From positions 1 through 64,000 of the forward strand of contig NZ_JAAOEO010000017.1 in NCBI RefSeq assembly GCF_011393025.1: 64,000 nt of DNA, in the 5' to 3' direction. The DNA is from Neobacillus terrae (lineage in GTDB: Bacteria; Bacillota; Bacilli; Bacillales; Cytobacillaceae). This document shows positions 34,193-43,362 of the stretch, piece after piece. Under the pieces are notes generated by a model. That model was not told the DNA's origin. It saw nothing but the letters and a program-made list of their open reading frames with translations, and did no database searches. The stretch's first letter is position 1. Every line of letters starts with the position of its first letter. Position numbers and translations under genes: made by a program.

Positions 34193-34395
34193 AATTGTCT
34201 AGCTCCTGCGCTCAGCCCGCTTCTCCCTACGATAGGTCAACATTGAACTCCAGTGATCCTGCGCCACAGCTTTTTCAAAGAAGCTTATGTTCAGCTCGTC
34301 GCAAAGTTGCATGTCGTCTATTCAGAGAAGCTGTTACAGGAAGTTTACTCAGGTAGTTGCTTCGCTGAGCGGGCGCTTGCGCTTTTCTTAGCTAA
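34193..34395. repeat. dispersed intergenic repeat, family A, subtype 2
   Basis: Starts ATTGTCTAGCTCCTGCGCTC and ends GGGCGCTTGCGCTTTTCTTA; it is near-identical to the copy at 25352-25551. It lies tail-to-head behind another family A copy. Confidence 0.86.
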
Positions 34396-34470
34396 TTAGA
34401 ATTTAAATTCACTAATACTGAACTCATACAAATACGGCTATGCCATCGCGAGTTATCTTTAAACTTTTTT
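34396..34470. repeat. decayed family C paired-hairpin repeat
   Basis: TAGCTAATTAGAATTTAAAT and ACTGAACTCATAC...GGCTATGCCATCGCGAG retain the outline of family C, but the arms no longer match well. Confidence 0.55.
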
Positions 34471-34471
34471 C

Positions 34472-34530
34472 TTGAAAAAAGTATTTTTATTCGGTACTAT
34501 TACTTTGAATTAAAAATGCTTTAGTTCAAA
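34472..34530 (+). promoter_or_regulatory. sigma-A promoter and palindromic operator of the second azoreductase
   Basis: TTGAAA at 34472-34477, a 17-base spacer and TACTAT at 34495-34500. A 27-bp imperfect palindrome (TTTGAAtTAAA-AATGC-TTTAgTTCAAA) covers 34504-34530, right over the expected start of transcription. It is a likely repressor site. Confidence 0.7.
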
Positions 34531-34587
34531 ACAATATGGTTTGTGCCACAACAGTGATTATGCACAAAAGAGGAGCTAGATACGAAA

Positions 34588-35223
34588 ATGGCAAAGGTAT
34601 TATACATTACTGCCAATCCAAATGATGAAACTCAATCATTTAGTATGGCAGCAGGTAAGGCATTTATTGAAACATATAAAGAGGTTAATTCAAATGATGA
34701 AATCATTCATCTTGACCTTTTTAAAGAAGATATCCCTCAAATTGACGCCGATGTTTTTAGTGGCTGGGGAAAACTTCGTTCAGGCTCTGCTTTTGAAGAA
34801 CTATCAGATTTCGAAAAAGCAAAAGTTGGTCGCTTAGCTGAAATAAGTGAACAGTTTGTTGGAGCAGATAAATTCGTATTTGTAACACCTTTCTGGAACT
34901 TTTCTTTCCCTCCAGTTATGAAAGCATATATGGATTCCGTAGCTGTTGCAGGAAAAACTTTCAAATATACTGAACAAGGCCCTGTTGGATTGCTGACAGA
35001 CAAAAAGGCACTTCACATTCAAGCACGCGGAGGCATCTATTCAGAAGGTCCTGCTGCTGAAATGGAAATGGGACACCGTTATCTGTCCATTATGATGCAA
35101 TTCTTTGGTGTACCTTCCTTTGAAGGATTATTCATCGAAGGTCAAGCTGCAATGCCAGAAAAAGCACAGGAAATTAAAGAAAACGGGATTGCACGTGCGA
35201 AAGACCTTGCACAGACATTCTAA
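34588..35223 (+). CDS. azoR: FMN-dependent NADH-azoreductase, paralogue 2
   Basis: A 211-residue AzoR-family flavoprotein, clearly related to the product of the gene at 20183 (shared LYITANP, FVTPFWNFSFPPVMKAYMD, IQARGGIYSEGP). It reduces quinones and azo bonds with NADH. Substitutions near the flavin and quinone pocket (NFSFPPVMK versus NLGSPSVLK) suggest different substrate preference from paralogue 1. AGAGGAGC lies 14 bases before the ATG. A good sigma-A promoter and palindrome sit upstream, and a terminator follows. Confidence 0.94.
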   Translation: MAKVLYITANPNDETQSFSMAAGKAFIETYKEVNSNDEIIHLDLFKEDIPQIDADVFSGWGKLRSGSAFEELSDFEKAKVGRLAEISEQFVGADKFVFVTPFWNFSFPPVMKAYMDSVAVAGKTFKYTEQGPVGLLTDKKALHIQARGGIYSEGPAAEMEMGHRYLSIMMQFFGVPSFEGLFIEGQAAMPEKAQEIKENGIARAKDLAQTF

Positions 35224-35235
35224 GAAATTTCAAAA

Positions 35236-35264
35236 GAGCCAGCCACATGGCTCTTTTTTTTAGG
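35236..35264 (+). terminator. terminator of the second azoreductase gene
   Basis: AAGAGCC / GGCTCTT with eight T. Confidence 0.87.
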
Positions 35265-35301
35265 CTCTTTTCGTAAACTTTGTTGTATATAATATTAAAA
35301 A

Positions 35302-35520
35302 TAGACTCGCTTTCCGCGGGCAATCAAGCTACTGTCTGTAAATAACTTCGTGATTATGCATCTGTGTACAGCTACTTGCAGCTTTGCGACGAGCTGAAGA
35401 TTGGCTTCTTCGAGTATTCTGTGGCGCAGGAGCACGCCTCCTCGGTAGCTAACGACCTGCGGGGTCTCGCCTGGTCTTGCTTTTCCCGCAGGACATTGAA
35501 TTTGCATCATGGAATCCGCT
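35302..35520. repeat. dispersed repeat, family B, rearranged copy
   Basis: GACTCGCTTTCCGCGGGC at the left, then a family A-like piece (GCAGCTTTGCGACGAGCTGA), then GCCTCCTCGGTAGCTAACGA and GCGGGGTCTCGCCT, ending TTTCCCGCAGGACATTGAAT. The mixture indicates one repeat inserted into, or recombined with, another. No reading frame is credible here. Confidence 0.7.
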
Positions 35521-35725
35521 CACGCACGAAGGAAATGCGAATGCATTTTCGAGGAGTCTCGCCTATTTTTTCTCACAGTTCCTTCAAATAGCAACAATCT
35601 CTTAGAAAAGAGCCTTTTTTTATCCTTACATATTCTTTCATTACAACTGAAAAGCTTTTCTTATTATTACCATACTTTCTGGGTGAAAAGGGGGAAAGCT
35701 AAACCTACATAAAAGTCAGGGAAGG

Positions 35726-35974
35726 ATGAATGAAGAAATGTTAAAACAAGATAAAGTTGATGTTACTGATCGTATTGTCGGGAAAATAAAGAATGGGGGA
35801 ATTGAACTGCTTCTTGAAAATAGCCCAATTGGCAAAATTAAGCTCCCTGAAAATATACAATATGAATTGGAACACCATTTTGAAGCGGACCAGTCTAAGA
35901 TTTATCAAAATGTGACAGTGTCTGAAGGCCGGGATGCGCGGTATACAGATTGTGATGAGGGTGGATGGTGTTAG
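35726..35974 (+). CDS. yusG: YusG-like small protein (DUF2553)
   Basis: An 82-residue protein ending in YTDCDEGGWC, the conserved Cys-containing tail of YusG. The function is unknown. CAGGGAAGG lies right against the ATG at 35726, so the Met at 35738 is a possible alternative start. Its place between gcvH and yusF matches B. subtilis, though here two repeats and the azoreductase gene are inserted between gcvH and yusG. Confidence 0.82.
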   Translation: MNEEMLKQDKVDVTDRIVGKIKNGGIELLLENSPIGKIKLPENIQYELEHHFEADQSKIYQNVTVSEGRDARYTDCDEGGWC

Positions 35975-36147
35975 ATTACCGCTTGCCCGCGGAGATAAGC
36001 AACTTTCTACTCATGTTTGGACAATGATGATATAGTAAATATACACAGCTAAATTATTACACAATATTGTCGGACATTGAATATGCTAAAGTACAATGAT
36101 ACAATTCGATTTTCGGGGCTGGCCATTACTATATTTGGGTGATGTTT

Positions 36148-36501
36148 ATGAATGATGAGTATGTTGATAAGGTCATTATTGTTGAAGGCACATCGGATAA
36201 AAAGAAGGTAAAAAGCATCGTAAAGGAACCGGTTGAAATAATCTGTACAAATGGAACCATCAGCATGACAAAACTCGACGAATTGGTTGAATTCCTTGAA
36301 GACAAGGATGTTTATATTCTCCTTGATGCAGACGAGGCAGGAGAAAAACTGCGAAAAAGATTTAAAAGGGAGATTCCCGAGGCAGAACATCTATACATTG
36401 ACAGGATGTATCGGGAAGTTGCTACTGCACCGCAGAATCATCTGGCAACCGTTCTTTTAGGGGCCAATATAGATGTCCATACAAAGTTTTTGGAAGGTTG
36501 A
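36148..36501 (+). CDS. yusF: Toprim-domain protein YusF
   Basis: A 117-residue small Toprim protein related to the N-terminal part of RNase M5 and primases. KVIIVEGTSDKKKV carries the catalytic Glu, and ILLDADEAGEKLRKRF gives the DxD motif, so the metal-binding residues are intact. Three in-frame starts lie close together (GTG 36139, ATG 36142, ATG 36148); TTGGGTGAT favours 36148. Its stop TGA overlaps the ATG of the next gene (TGATG). The biochemical role is unknown; a nucleic-acid nuclease or nicking function is inferred from the fold. Confidence 0.85.
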   Translation: MNDEYVDKVIIVEGTSDKKKVKSIVKEPVEIICTNGTISMTKLDELVEFLEDKDVYILLDADEAGEKLRKRFKREIPEAEHLYIDRMYREVATAPQNHLATVLLGANIDVHTKFLEG

Positions 36502-36821
36502 TGCCGTACATGGATGAATGGTCGAAAGAACAATATACTTCATTTATGGAAAATGGCTCAACAGGGCTTGTTTATTTTTATACACCTTTATGTGGAACTT
36601 GTCAGGTAGCTTCAAAAATGCTGCTTGTAATATCTGAGTTGATGCCTGTCTTGTCAATCGGAAAGTTAAACGCAAATTATGTCCCTGACCTGGCTCAAAG
36701 CCTTTCCGTTGAAAGTGTACCCTCCCTATTGTTTGTAAAGGATGGCGAGGCGCTAGAAAAGATATATGCCTTTCATTCGGTCCCATACTTAGTGGAGAAA
36801 ATTAAAAAAATGATTTACTAA
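36501..36821 (+). CDS. yusE: thioredoxin-like protein YusE
   Basis: A 106-residue thioredoxin-fold protein with the redox pair in YTPLCGTCQVASKML (CxxC near residue 33) and cis-Pro in ESVPSLLFVKDG. It has no signal peptide and so acts in the cytoplasm. The ATG at 36501 overlaps the yusF stop, and GGAAGG lies just before, so translation is coupled. The partner proteins are unknown. A strong terminator follows. Confidence 0.88.
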   Translation: MPYMDEWSKEQYTSFMENGSTGLVYFYTPLCGTCQVASKMLLVISELMPVLSIGKLNANYVPDLAQSLSVESVPSLLFVKDGEALEKIYAFHSVPYLVEKIKKMIY

Positions 36822-36844
36822 ATACAAATGATGATTTCATCTCC

Positions 36845-36884
36845 AAAAGGGGGTTCGGAATGTTTTATTCCGAATCCCCTTTTG
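36845..36884 (+). terminator. terminator after yusE
   Basis: A long AAAGGGGGTTCGGAAT / ATTCCGAATCCCCTTT stem with TTGGATTTTTT. Confidence 0.88.
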
Positions 36885-36979
36885 GATTTTTTGTGGTAAT
36901 CATTCTAGTTCACTCGACCCACCATGTTCAGTTAGCATCTTAAATATATTTAGGGCAGCGAAAGTAAGCACCGCCCACC

Positions 36980-38192
36980 ATGCATTTCTATCAAAGCTTT
37001 ATAGCACAATTCTGTGGCTATAATCGAAACATTAAACTCAGCTTTATGGCGAATATATTAACTCAAATTGATATGGCCGTTTTTATGGTTATTTATAATT
37101 TTTATATTAGGAAGCTGGGTATGCCAGAAACCGTTAATGGACAAATCATTTCAATGGCATCACTTTCCACAGCACTTATTATGGTTCCTGCCGGTTTAAT
37201 TAGTGACAGGTTTGGAAGAAGAAAAGTTATTTTTCTCAGTATTGTGTCATGGCTGTTCAGGATTCTTTGGTTTTTCTTGCTTTTGTGGGCGGTCTTACAA
37301 TGGCTTTCTCTCAAGTTTCAGGGATTCCCTGGATGGCTGAAAATTCGAAGGCTGAAGATAGGGTTAATTTATTTAGCCTTCATTTCGCGTTAATGACAGG
37401 TTCAAACGTATCCGGAAACCTGCTGGGTGGCTTTTTAAATGATGGTTTCTCCTTATTCTTAGATAATGTAAATAGCATCCGTTTAACCTTAATAATCGGA
37501 CGCTTATTTTTCTTATCGGGGCAATCCCTGCGTCTAAGTTCCAGGAGAAGCTTCCAGTAAAGTCCGAGGATAAAGCGGCAAAACCAGTGAAAAAGCTAAA
37601 CTGGAGGAGCAATGGACTTAAGATGATTTTTCTTTTTACTTGGGCCAAATTATTGATTGGCTTTGGAGCTGGTCTGGTTATTCCATATTTGAATCTTTAT
37701 TTTGCAGACCGTTTTTCTGCTCCTAAACCTGAATCATTTCTCTTGGCCAGGCGGCAACAGCTCTTGCTATGATCATAGGCCCTCAGGTTATAAAAAGAGT
37801 AGGGGGGGTAAGAGCAGTTGTATTTCTTCAGCTTTCTTCTCTTCCATTTCTTCTGCTAACCGCTTTTGCTCACCATTTATGGATTGCTGCTCTTGGCTTC
37901 CTATTTCGACAAGCCCTAATAAATGCGGCGAATCCTATCCAATCCTCTCTAATGATGAAAAAGGTCGATGATTCGGTTAAGGAGCTTGGTAATTCAGTGA
38001 ACCAGATGGTTTTTAATCTTGACTGGCCGCTGATGGGACCTATTTCTATGGGAGTTGTTTCTGAATATGGGCCCTACTGGGGATATGCTTATGTCTTCTG
38101 CATAACAGCCATTCTTTATCTTGTTGGGTCAACCTGTTTTTAGGGGTATGATACGTCCGGGGAAAAAGACAGTTTCCGCTAAAGCAGTATAA
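36980..38192 (+). pseudogene. frameshifted MFS transporter
   Basis: Pieces of one major facilitator protein are spread over all three frames: from 36980 (IYNFYIRKLGMPETVNGQ, SDRFGRRKVIFL, the MFS loop motif), from about 37255 (VGGLTMAFSQVSGIPWMAEN), from about 37500 (FLIGAIPASKFQEKL and later NGLKMIFLFTWAKLLIGFGA), from about 37769 (NAANPIQSSLMMKKVDDSVK) and a last shift near 38135 giving a basic tail (RGMIRPGKKTVS). At least four frameshifts are needed to join them. No strong ribosome binding site precedes 36980. The parent was a 12-helix drug- or sugar-type transporter of about 400 residues. Confidence 0.85.
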
Positions 38193-38350
38193 AGCAGAGA
38201 AAATCCTGTCATATTTCTCGGGAAATGTTTGACAATGCCGAATGACTGAACGGCATTTTCTTTTTTTACAAAAATATAAAATAACTGTCGAAGAAATATT
38301 AAAGGGAAATTCATCGCTTTTGAGGAATTAATTTTGCAGGGGTGTTCAAA

Positions 38351-38710
38351 ATGATCAAAGCGCTGCAAAATTTTGTTGAGGAACTTGAGAAGAAAAAATA
38401 TTTATCAGATTTATATTGGAATAGAAGTTCCGCTCCCGTCCATTTTCAAGTAGAAGATCATAATAAAAGTTTTTCGCTTATGTCCTGTGGGGACAAGATA
38501 GTGATAGACAACTTCAGTAATAATTTTTCTGAAGGAACCGTAATATATGGCAGTGCGGAATCCTTTAAGGAACTATTTACAGGCAGAGCAACTTTTAGAG
38601 ACTTAATAAAAAGAGGGGAACTAAAAGCAAATGCTTCCTTTAGAAGCATGTTAAGGCTTGAATCTATCTTTTTTCTGGCAGTATCCCAAAAGGATAAAAA
38701 TAAAGATTGA
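38351..38710 (+). CDS. yusD: YusD-like protein, SCP2-like fold possible
   Basis: A 119-residue soluble protein. The pattern (a short N-terminal helix, a beta-rich centre KIVIDNFSNNFSEGTVIYGS, then ESFKELFTGRATFRDLIKRG) resembles sterol-carrier-type domains, where a small protein holds a hydrophobic ligand, but the match is weak. ATG at 38351 with GGGGTG upstream. It corresponds by position to yusD of B. subtilis and lies before the methionine region. The function is unknown. Confidence 0.7.
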   Translation: MIKALQNFVEELEKKKYLSDLYWNRSSAPVHFQVEDHNKSFSLMSCGDKIVIDNFSNNFSEGTVIYGSAESFKELFTGRATFRDLIKRGELKANASFRSMLRLESIFFLAVSQKDKNKD

Positions 38711-38776
38711 CGATTTTTTCAAAATATTATAGTATTTATTTAACTATTCAATAAATACTGACAACTACATAATATT

Positions 38777-38918
38777 CTTATCAAGAGCGGCGGAGGGACT
38801 GGCCCTGCGATGCCCGGCAACCGGTTATTTAACACGGTGCTAAATCCAGCAGAGCATTTTTATGCTTTGGAAGATAAGAAGAGTGCCCTCTCTTCTTATG
38901 AAGCGGGGGTTTTGTTCT
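38777..38918 (+). promoter_or_regulatory. SAM-I riboswitch (S-box) of metY
   Basis: CTTATCAAGAGCGGCGGAGG begins the P1/P2 region, followed by the conserved GACTGGCCC and GATGCCCGGCAACC core and GTGCTAAATCC; GATAAG closes P1 at about 38879. A CCCTCTCTTC / GAAGCGGGGG terminator with TTTTG follows at about 38886-38918. High SAM would terminate transcription before metY. Confidence 0.96.
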
Positions 38919-38949
38919 TTATGTGATGTCAACGGGAGGAGAATTGAAG

Positions 38950-40266
38950 ATGGGTAATGAAAAAAAGGCTTATCGATTTGAAACATTAAGTGTTCACGGA
39001 GGACTATCTCCAGATCCTGTGACCGGGGCACGCGCTGTGCCAATTTACCAAAACAATGCTTACCAGTTTAAAAGTACTGATCATGCAGCAGATTTATTTG
39101 CTTTAAAGGAGCCTGGATATATTTATACCCGTATTCATAATCCGACAGTTACGGTGTTTGAGGAACGGATTGCATTATTGGAAGGCGGAGTAGGAGCACT
39201 GGCGGTTGCTAGTGGGATGGCCGCTATAACACTTGCGATTTTAAATATTGCACAAGCAGGAGATGAGATTGTTTCAGCTTCTACCTTATATGGCGGAACT
39301 TATAACTTATTTGCATCAACTCTGCCAAAGTACGGCATTAACGTCAAGTTTGTAAATCCTGAGGATCCGGAGAATTTCCGGGAAGCTATAACCGATAAAA
39401 CAAAGGCGGTTTTTGCAGAAACAATCGGCAACCCTAGTCTTCGCGTTCTTGATATTGAAAAAGTGGCAAGCATTGCTCATGAAGCAGGAGTTCCTCTTAT
39501 TGTAGATAATACTTTTGCCACTCCTTATCTTTGCAGACCAATTGAATATGGAGCCGATATTGTGGTTCATTCAGCCACTAAATGGCTGCTTGGGAATGGA
39601 ACTACGCTGGGAGGGGTTATTGTTGATGGAGGGAAGTTCGACTGGAACTCACCAAAATTCCCTGGATTGACTGAGCCTGATCCAAGCTACCATGACATTG
39701 TATATGCTGAAGCGCTTGGGGCAGCAGCCTATATTGTTAAGGCGAGAGTGCAGCTCTTAAGAGACCTCGGACCGGCTCTAAGTCCGCAAAATGCCTTTCA
39801 GTTTACACTTGGACTTGAGACACTCCATGTACGTATGAAAGAGCATGTGGCAAACACACAAAAGGTAGTTGACTTCCTAGACAACCATCCTGCAGTTGAG
39901 TGGGTATCCTACCCAGGACATTCCAAACACCCTGATAAAGAATTGGCTGAAAAATATTTGCCAAAAGGGGCAGGTTCAGTTGTTGTCTTTGGTATAAAAG
40001 GTGGAAGAGAGGCAGGAGCAAAGCTCATTAACTCTATTACTCTCTGGGCTCATGTGGCAAATGTCGGTGATGCAAAGAGTTTAATTATCCACCCAGCAAG
40101 TACTACCCACCAGCAGCTTGATGCAGAGGGATTGAAGGCTTCAGGAGTTTCAGAGGATCTTATCCGTTTATCAATAGGAATTGAAAATGCTGAGGACTTG
40201 ATTGAAGATCTGGAAGCAGCAATTGAGGCAGCTACTGGCCTTGTATCCAAAACTGTAAAATCCTAA
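38950..40266 (+). CDS. metY: O-acetylhomoserine sulfhydrylase (aminocarboxypropyltransferase)
   Basis: A 438-residue PLP enzyme of the Cys/Met metabolism family that makes homocysteine from O-acetylhomoserine and sulfide. The PLP lysine is in VVHSATKWLLGNGTTLGG (near residue 207). YTRIHNPTVTVFEERIALLEGG and SGMAAITLAIL are family signatures. The length and insertions match MetY rather than the ~380-residue MetB/MetC. The ATG at 38950 follows GGGAGGAG. It is controlled by the S-box directly upstream and is monocistronic. Confidence 0.94.
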   Translation: MGNEKKAYRFETLSVHGGLSPDPVTGARAVPIYQNNAYQFKSTDHAADLFALKEPGYIYTRIHNPTVTVFEERIALLEGGVGALAVASGMAAITLAILNIAQAGDEIVSASTLYGGTYNLFASTLPKYGINVKFVNPEDPENFREAITDKTKAVFAETIGNPSLRVLDIEKVASIAHEAGVPLIVDNTFATPYLCRPIEYGADIVVHSATKWLLGNGTTLGGVIVDGGKFDWNSPKFPGLTEPDPSYHDIVYAEALGAAAYIVKARVQLLRDLGPALSPQNAFQFTLGLETLHVRMKEHVANTQKVVDFLDNHPAVEWVSYPGHSKHPDKELAEKYLPKGAGSVVVFGIKGGREAGAKLINSITLWAHVANVGDAKSLIIHPASTTHQQLDAEGLKASGVSEDLIRLSIGIENAEDLIEDLEAAIEAATGLVSKTVKS

Positions 40267-40390
40267 GGAATAGAAATTAATGGAAGGGATATTTTGTCGT
40301 TTTTTGTTGACACCCCTTCTTTTCCATGTTACGATAGCAAACGTAATTCTTTTAACCTTAAAATTAATTGAATATTAATTCGGATTTACT

Positions 40391-40556
40391 CTTATCAAGA
40401 GAGGTGGAGGGATGTGCCCTATGAAGCCCGGCAACCGTCAATATTTTTATATTGAAATGGTGCCAATTCACACAAAGCATTGCTTTGGGAGATGGGAGAA
40501 AGGACTTGTTTATCATGCCTTTCTGCCTGTGCAGAAAGGCATTTTTGCATTTTTTA
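40391..40556 (+). promoter_or_regulatory. SAM-I riboswitch (S-box) of metNPQ
   Basis: CTTATCAAGAGAGGTGGAGG, then GATGTGCCCTATGAAGCCCG and GCAACCGTC, the standard S-box core. The GGTGCCAATTC motif follows, and an ATGCCTTTCTG / CAGAAAGGCAT terminator with TTTTTGCATTTTTT lies at 40515-40556. Confidence 0.96.
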
Positions 40557-40648
40557 CCGAATTAAGTATCCTATAATTAATTATGATCGTCATTTTTGCA
40601 ATCTTTTTAGAGTAATAAACTAACATGGAAGAGAAGTAGGTGAGTTGA

Positions 40649-41674
40649 TTGATTTCTATTAAAAATGTCCGAAAGATTTATTCCTCAAGACAAGGAAACG
40701 TACACGCCGTTGACAATGTCAACGTTGAAATAAATGAAGGTGAAATTTTTGGCGTAATTGGATATAGCGGTGCTGGTAAAAGTACGTTAATCCGAATGCT
40801 GAACGGATTGGAGCTTCCTACCGAAGGATCTGTTACTGTTGCCGGCCGGGTAGTTTCGAAAATTAGGGGTGGAGAGCTCCGTAAAGCCAGACAGGAAATC
40901 AGTATGATTTTTCAGCACTTTAACCTTCTCTGGTCGAGGACAGTACGTGAAAATATTTCATTTCCTCTGGAAATTGCAGGTGTGACTAGGAAGGAACGTA
41001 CTAAAAGGGTTGATGAGCTTATAAAGCTTGTTGGTCTTGAAGGCAGGGAAGATTCCTACCCTTCACAGCTTAGTGGGGGCCAAAAACAAAGAGTAGGCAT
41101 TGCAAGGGCTCTTGCTAACAATCCAAAGGTTCTTCTTTGCGATGAAGCAACCTCTGCTCTTGACCCGCAAACAACGGATTCGATCCTTGAGCTGCTTGTT
41201 GATATTAATAAAAGGCTTGGGTTAACCATTGTACTGATTACACATGAAATGCACGTTATTCGAAAAATTTGCCATAGAGTAGCTGTAATGGAAAATGGCC
41301 GTATTGTTGAAATGGGCTCAGTTCTTGAAGTGTTTAAAAACCCTCAGCAGCCTATTACGAAACGCTTTGTTCAGCAGGTAACAGAACCTGAGGAAACAAA
41401 AGAAACCGTTGAACAGTTAATTGAACAATATCATTCAGGTGAAATTGTTCAATTAACATTTGTTGGGGGATCAGCTGAACAGCCTGTTATTACAAATCTA
41501 ATCCGCCATTTTGATGTTACTGTTAATATCCTTCAAGGCAAAATTTCACAAACACAAAGCGGGTCATATGGCACACTCTTTATTCATCTTGATGGGTCAA
41601 AGGATGAGATAGCAAAAGCCATTGAATTCATCGGGACACAGCAGGTGGGAGTTGAGGTGATCAGAAATGGATAA
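40649..41674 (+). CDS. metN: methionine ABC transporter ATP-binding protein
   Basis: A 341-residue ATPase of the methionine uptake system. Walker A GYSGAGKST (near 38), signature LSGGQKQRVGIARAL, Walker B VLLCDEATSALDP and THEMHVI. The last ~95 residues form the C-terminal NIL/ACT-type regulatory domain that binds methionine and inhibits transport when the amino acid is abundant. The start is TTG at 40649, after AGTAGGTGAG. It overlaps metP by 8 bases and sits behind an S-box. Confidence 0.96.
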   Translation: MISIKNVRKIYSSRQGNVHAVDNVNVEINEGEIFGVIGYSGAGKSTLIRMLNGLELPTEGSVTVAGRVVSKIRGGELRKARQEISMIFQHFNLLWSRTVRENISFPLEIAGVTRKERTKRVDELIKLVGLEGREDSYPSQLSGGQKQRVGIARALANNPKVLLCDEATSALDPQTTDSILELLVDINKRLGLTIVLITHEMHVIRKICHRVAVMENGRIVEMGSVLEVFKNPQQPITKRFVQQVTEPEETKETVEQLIEQYHSGEIVQLTFVGGSAEQPVITNLIRHFDVTVNILQGKISQTQSGSYGTLFIHLDGSKDEIAKAIEFIGTQQVGVEVIRNG

Positions 41675-42335
41675 GCCGTATTTTCAGGATATAGATTGGC
41701 CGGGCATGTGGGCCGCAACGACAGAAACTTTGTATATGACAGCTATTTCAGTAGTAGCAACATTTATTCTGGGACTGCTTCTCGGGTTATTATTATTTCT
41801 GACAGGGAAAGATAATCTCTGGGAGAACAAGCCTGTTAATACTATAATTAGTGCTTTTGTAAATATTTTCAGGTCCATTCCTTTCATCATATTAATAGTC
41901 CTATTAATACCATTAACCACCATCCTAGTTGGAAGCATGATTGGTGAGAATGCTGCATTGCCTGCTTTGATTGTAGGTGCAGCACCATTCTACGCAAGGA
42001 TGGTAGAGATTGGCTTAAGAGAAATCGATAAAGGTGTAATTGAAGCAGCTAAATCAATGGGTGCATCAACATCAACCATTATTTTTAAAGTATTACTTCC
42101 GGAATCCATGCCTGCACTCGTATCCGGAATCACAGTTACGGCGATTGCCCTTGTTGGTTATACAGCAATGGCAGGCGTTATTGGTGCAGGTGGCCTGGGG
42201 AATCTCGCTTACCTAGAAGGATATCAGCGTAGCCAAAATGATGTAACACTGATTGCGACAATCATTATCTTAATAATTGTATTTATTATTCAGTTTTTAG
42301 GTGACATCATCACTTCAAAAATAGATAAAAGATAA
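41667..42335 (+). CDS. metP: methionine ABC transporter permease
   Basis: A 222-residue membrane protein with five helices. The permease signature EAAKSMGASTSTIIFKVLLPES (EAA loop) is present. It overlaps metN and precedes metQ by 15 bases, so all three are co-transcribed behind the SAM riboswitch. With MetN and MetQ it imports D- and L-methionine. Confidence 0.95.
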   Translation: MDKPYFQDIDWPGMWAATTETLYMTAISVVATFILGLLLGLLLFLTGKDNLWENKPVNTIISAFVNIFRSIPFIILIVLLIPLTTILVGSMIGENAALPALIVGAAPFYARMVEIGLREIDKGVIEAAKSMGASTSTIIFKVLLPESMPALVSGITVTAIALVGYTAMAGVIGAGGLGNLAYLEGYQRSQNDVTLIATIIILIIVFIIQFLGDIITSKIDKR

Positions 42336-42350
42336 AGGAGACAGAAAAAA

Positions 42351-43184
42351 ATGAAAAAATGGTTAAGTGTTCTTTTAGCATTATCATTGGCACTTGTTCT
42401 TGCAGCATGCGGAACTTCCGGGGATAAAAAAGAAGGCAGTAAAAATGGCAATAAGAAATTAGTAGTAGGTGCTTCAAACGTTCCCCATGCAGTAATTCTT
42501 GAAAAAGCTAAACCAATCCTTGCTAAAAAAGGAATCGATTTAGAAATCAAAAAGTTCCAGGACTATGTACTTCCAAACAAAGCGTTACAATCAAAAGAAC
42601 TTGACGCCAACTACTTCCAGCACATTCCTTATTTAAAAGCTCAAATCAAAGAAAACAATTATGATTTTGTTAGTGCAGGCGGAATCCATATCGAGCCAAT
42701 CGGTGTTTACTCTAAAAAGTATAAGAAGCTGGAGGATCTGCCAAAAGGTGCTCACTTAATCATGAGCAACTCTGTAGCTGACCATGGCCGTTTGCTTTCA
42801 TTACTTGAAGCACAAGGATTAATTAAGCTTAAAGAAGGCATTGATAAAACTACTGCAACTGTTAAAGATGTGGTTGAAAATCCTAAAGATCTTAAATTTG
42901 ATACAAAGTATGAAGCTTCACTTCTTCCTAAGATTTACAACAATGGAGAAGGAGACGCGGTTCTTATCAACTCTAACTACGCTATTGATGCAGGATTAAA
43001 TCCTTTAAAAGATTCAATTGCTATTGAAGACAAAAACTCTCCTTATGTGAATATCATTGCTGTCCGCAAAGGTGATGAAAACAAAAAAGAAATTAAAGAA
43101 CTTGTTAACGTTCTTCACTCAAAAGAAATTCAGGACTTCATCCTTAAAGAATACAAAGGGGCAGTTGTTCCTGTATCAGAATAA
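42351..43184 (+). CDS. metQ: methionine-binding lipoprotein
   Basis: A 277-residue NlpA-family binding lipoprotein. The signal peptide ends in a lipobox LAAC near residue 20. The mature domain has the NlpA pattern VGASNVPHAVILE, NYFQHIPYLK, and AGGIHIEPIGVYSKKY. It delivers methionine to MetNP. AAAGGAGACAG precedes the ATG. Its 3' end runs into a clear terminator, after which two repeats begin. Confidence 0.96.
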   Translation: MKKWLSVLLALSLALVLAACGTSGDKKEGSKNGNKKLVVGASNVPHAVILEKAKPILAKKGIDLEIKKFQDYVLPNKALQSKELDANYFQHIPYLKAQIKENNYDFVSAGGIHIEPIGVYSKKYKKLEDLPKGAHLIMSNSVADHGRLLSLLEAQGLIKLKEGIDKTTATVKDVVENPKDLKFDTKYEASLLPKIYNNGEGDAVLINSNYAIDAGLNPLKDSIAIEDKNSPYVNIIAVRKGDENKKEIKELVNVLHSKEIQDFILKEYKGAVVPVSE

Positions 43185-43197
43185 TAAAGTTGGAAAA

Positions 43198-43226
43198 GCA
43201 GGCATCACATGTGCCTGCTTTTTTTA
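43198..43226 (+). terminator. metNPQ terminator
   Basis: AGCAGGCA / TGCCTGCT with seven T. Confidence 0.9.
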
Positions 43227-43227
43227 G

Positions 43228-43320
43228 CTAATCAGAATTTATATCCATAAATTCTGAACACATAAGCAAAACTAAGGCATCCGCCAAAAAAAGGCACGGC
43301 GAATGCCAAGTTTTTCTATT
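43228..43320. repeat. paired-hairpin repeat, family C
   Basis: AGCTAATCAGAATTTATATC and AAATTCTGAACACATAAGCA form the first hairpin and joint; GGCATCCGCC and GGCGAATGCC build the second, ending AAGTTTTTCTA. This is the clearest copy of the family. Confidence 0.85.
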
Positions 43321-43362
43321 GGGAAATTAGTCTCCATTCATAGGATTCTAGATGTATGCTGC

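Noticed and set aside
35300..35720. Reading frames of 65-75 codons in the azoreductase-yusG gap
   Set aside because: They run through repeat families A and B, are rich in Cys and Arg and lack ribosome binding sites.
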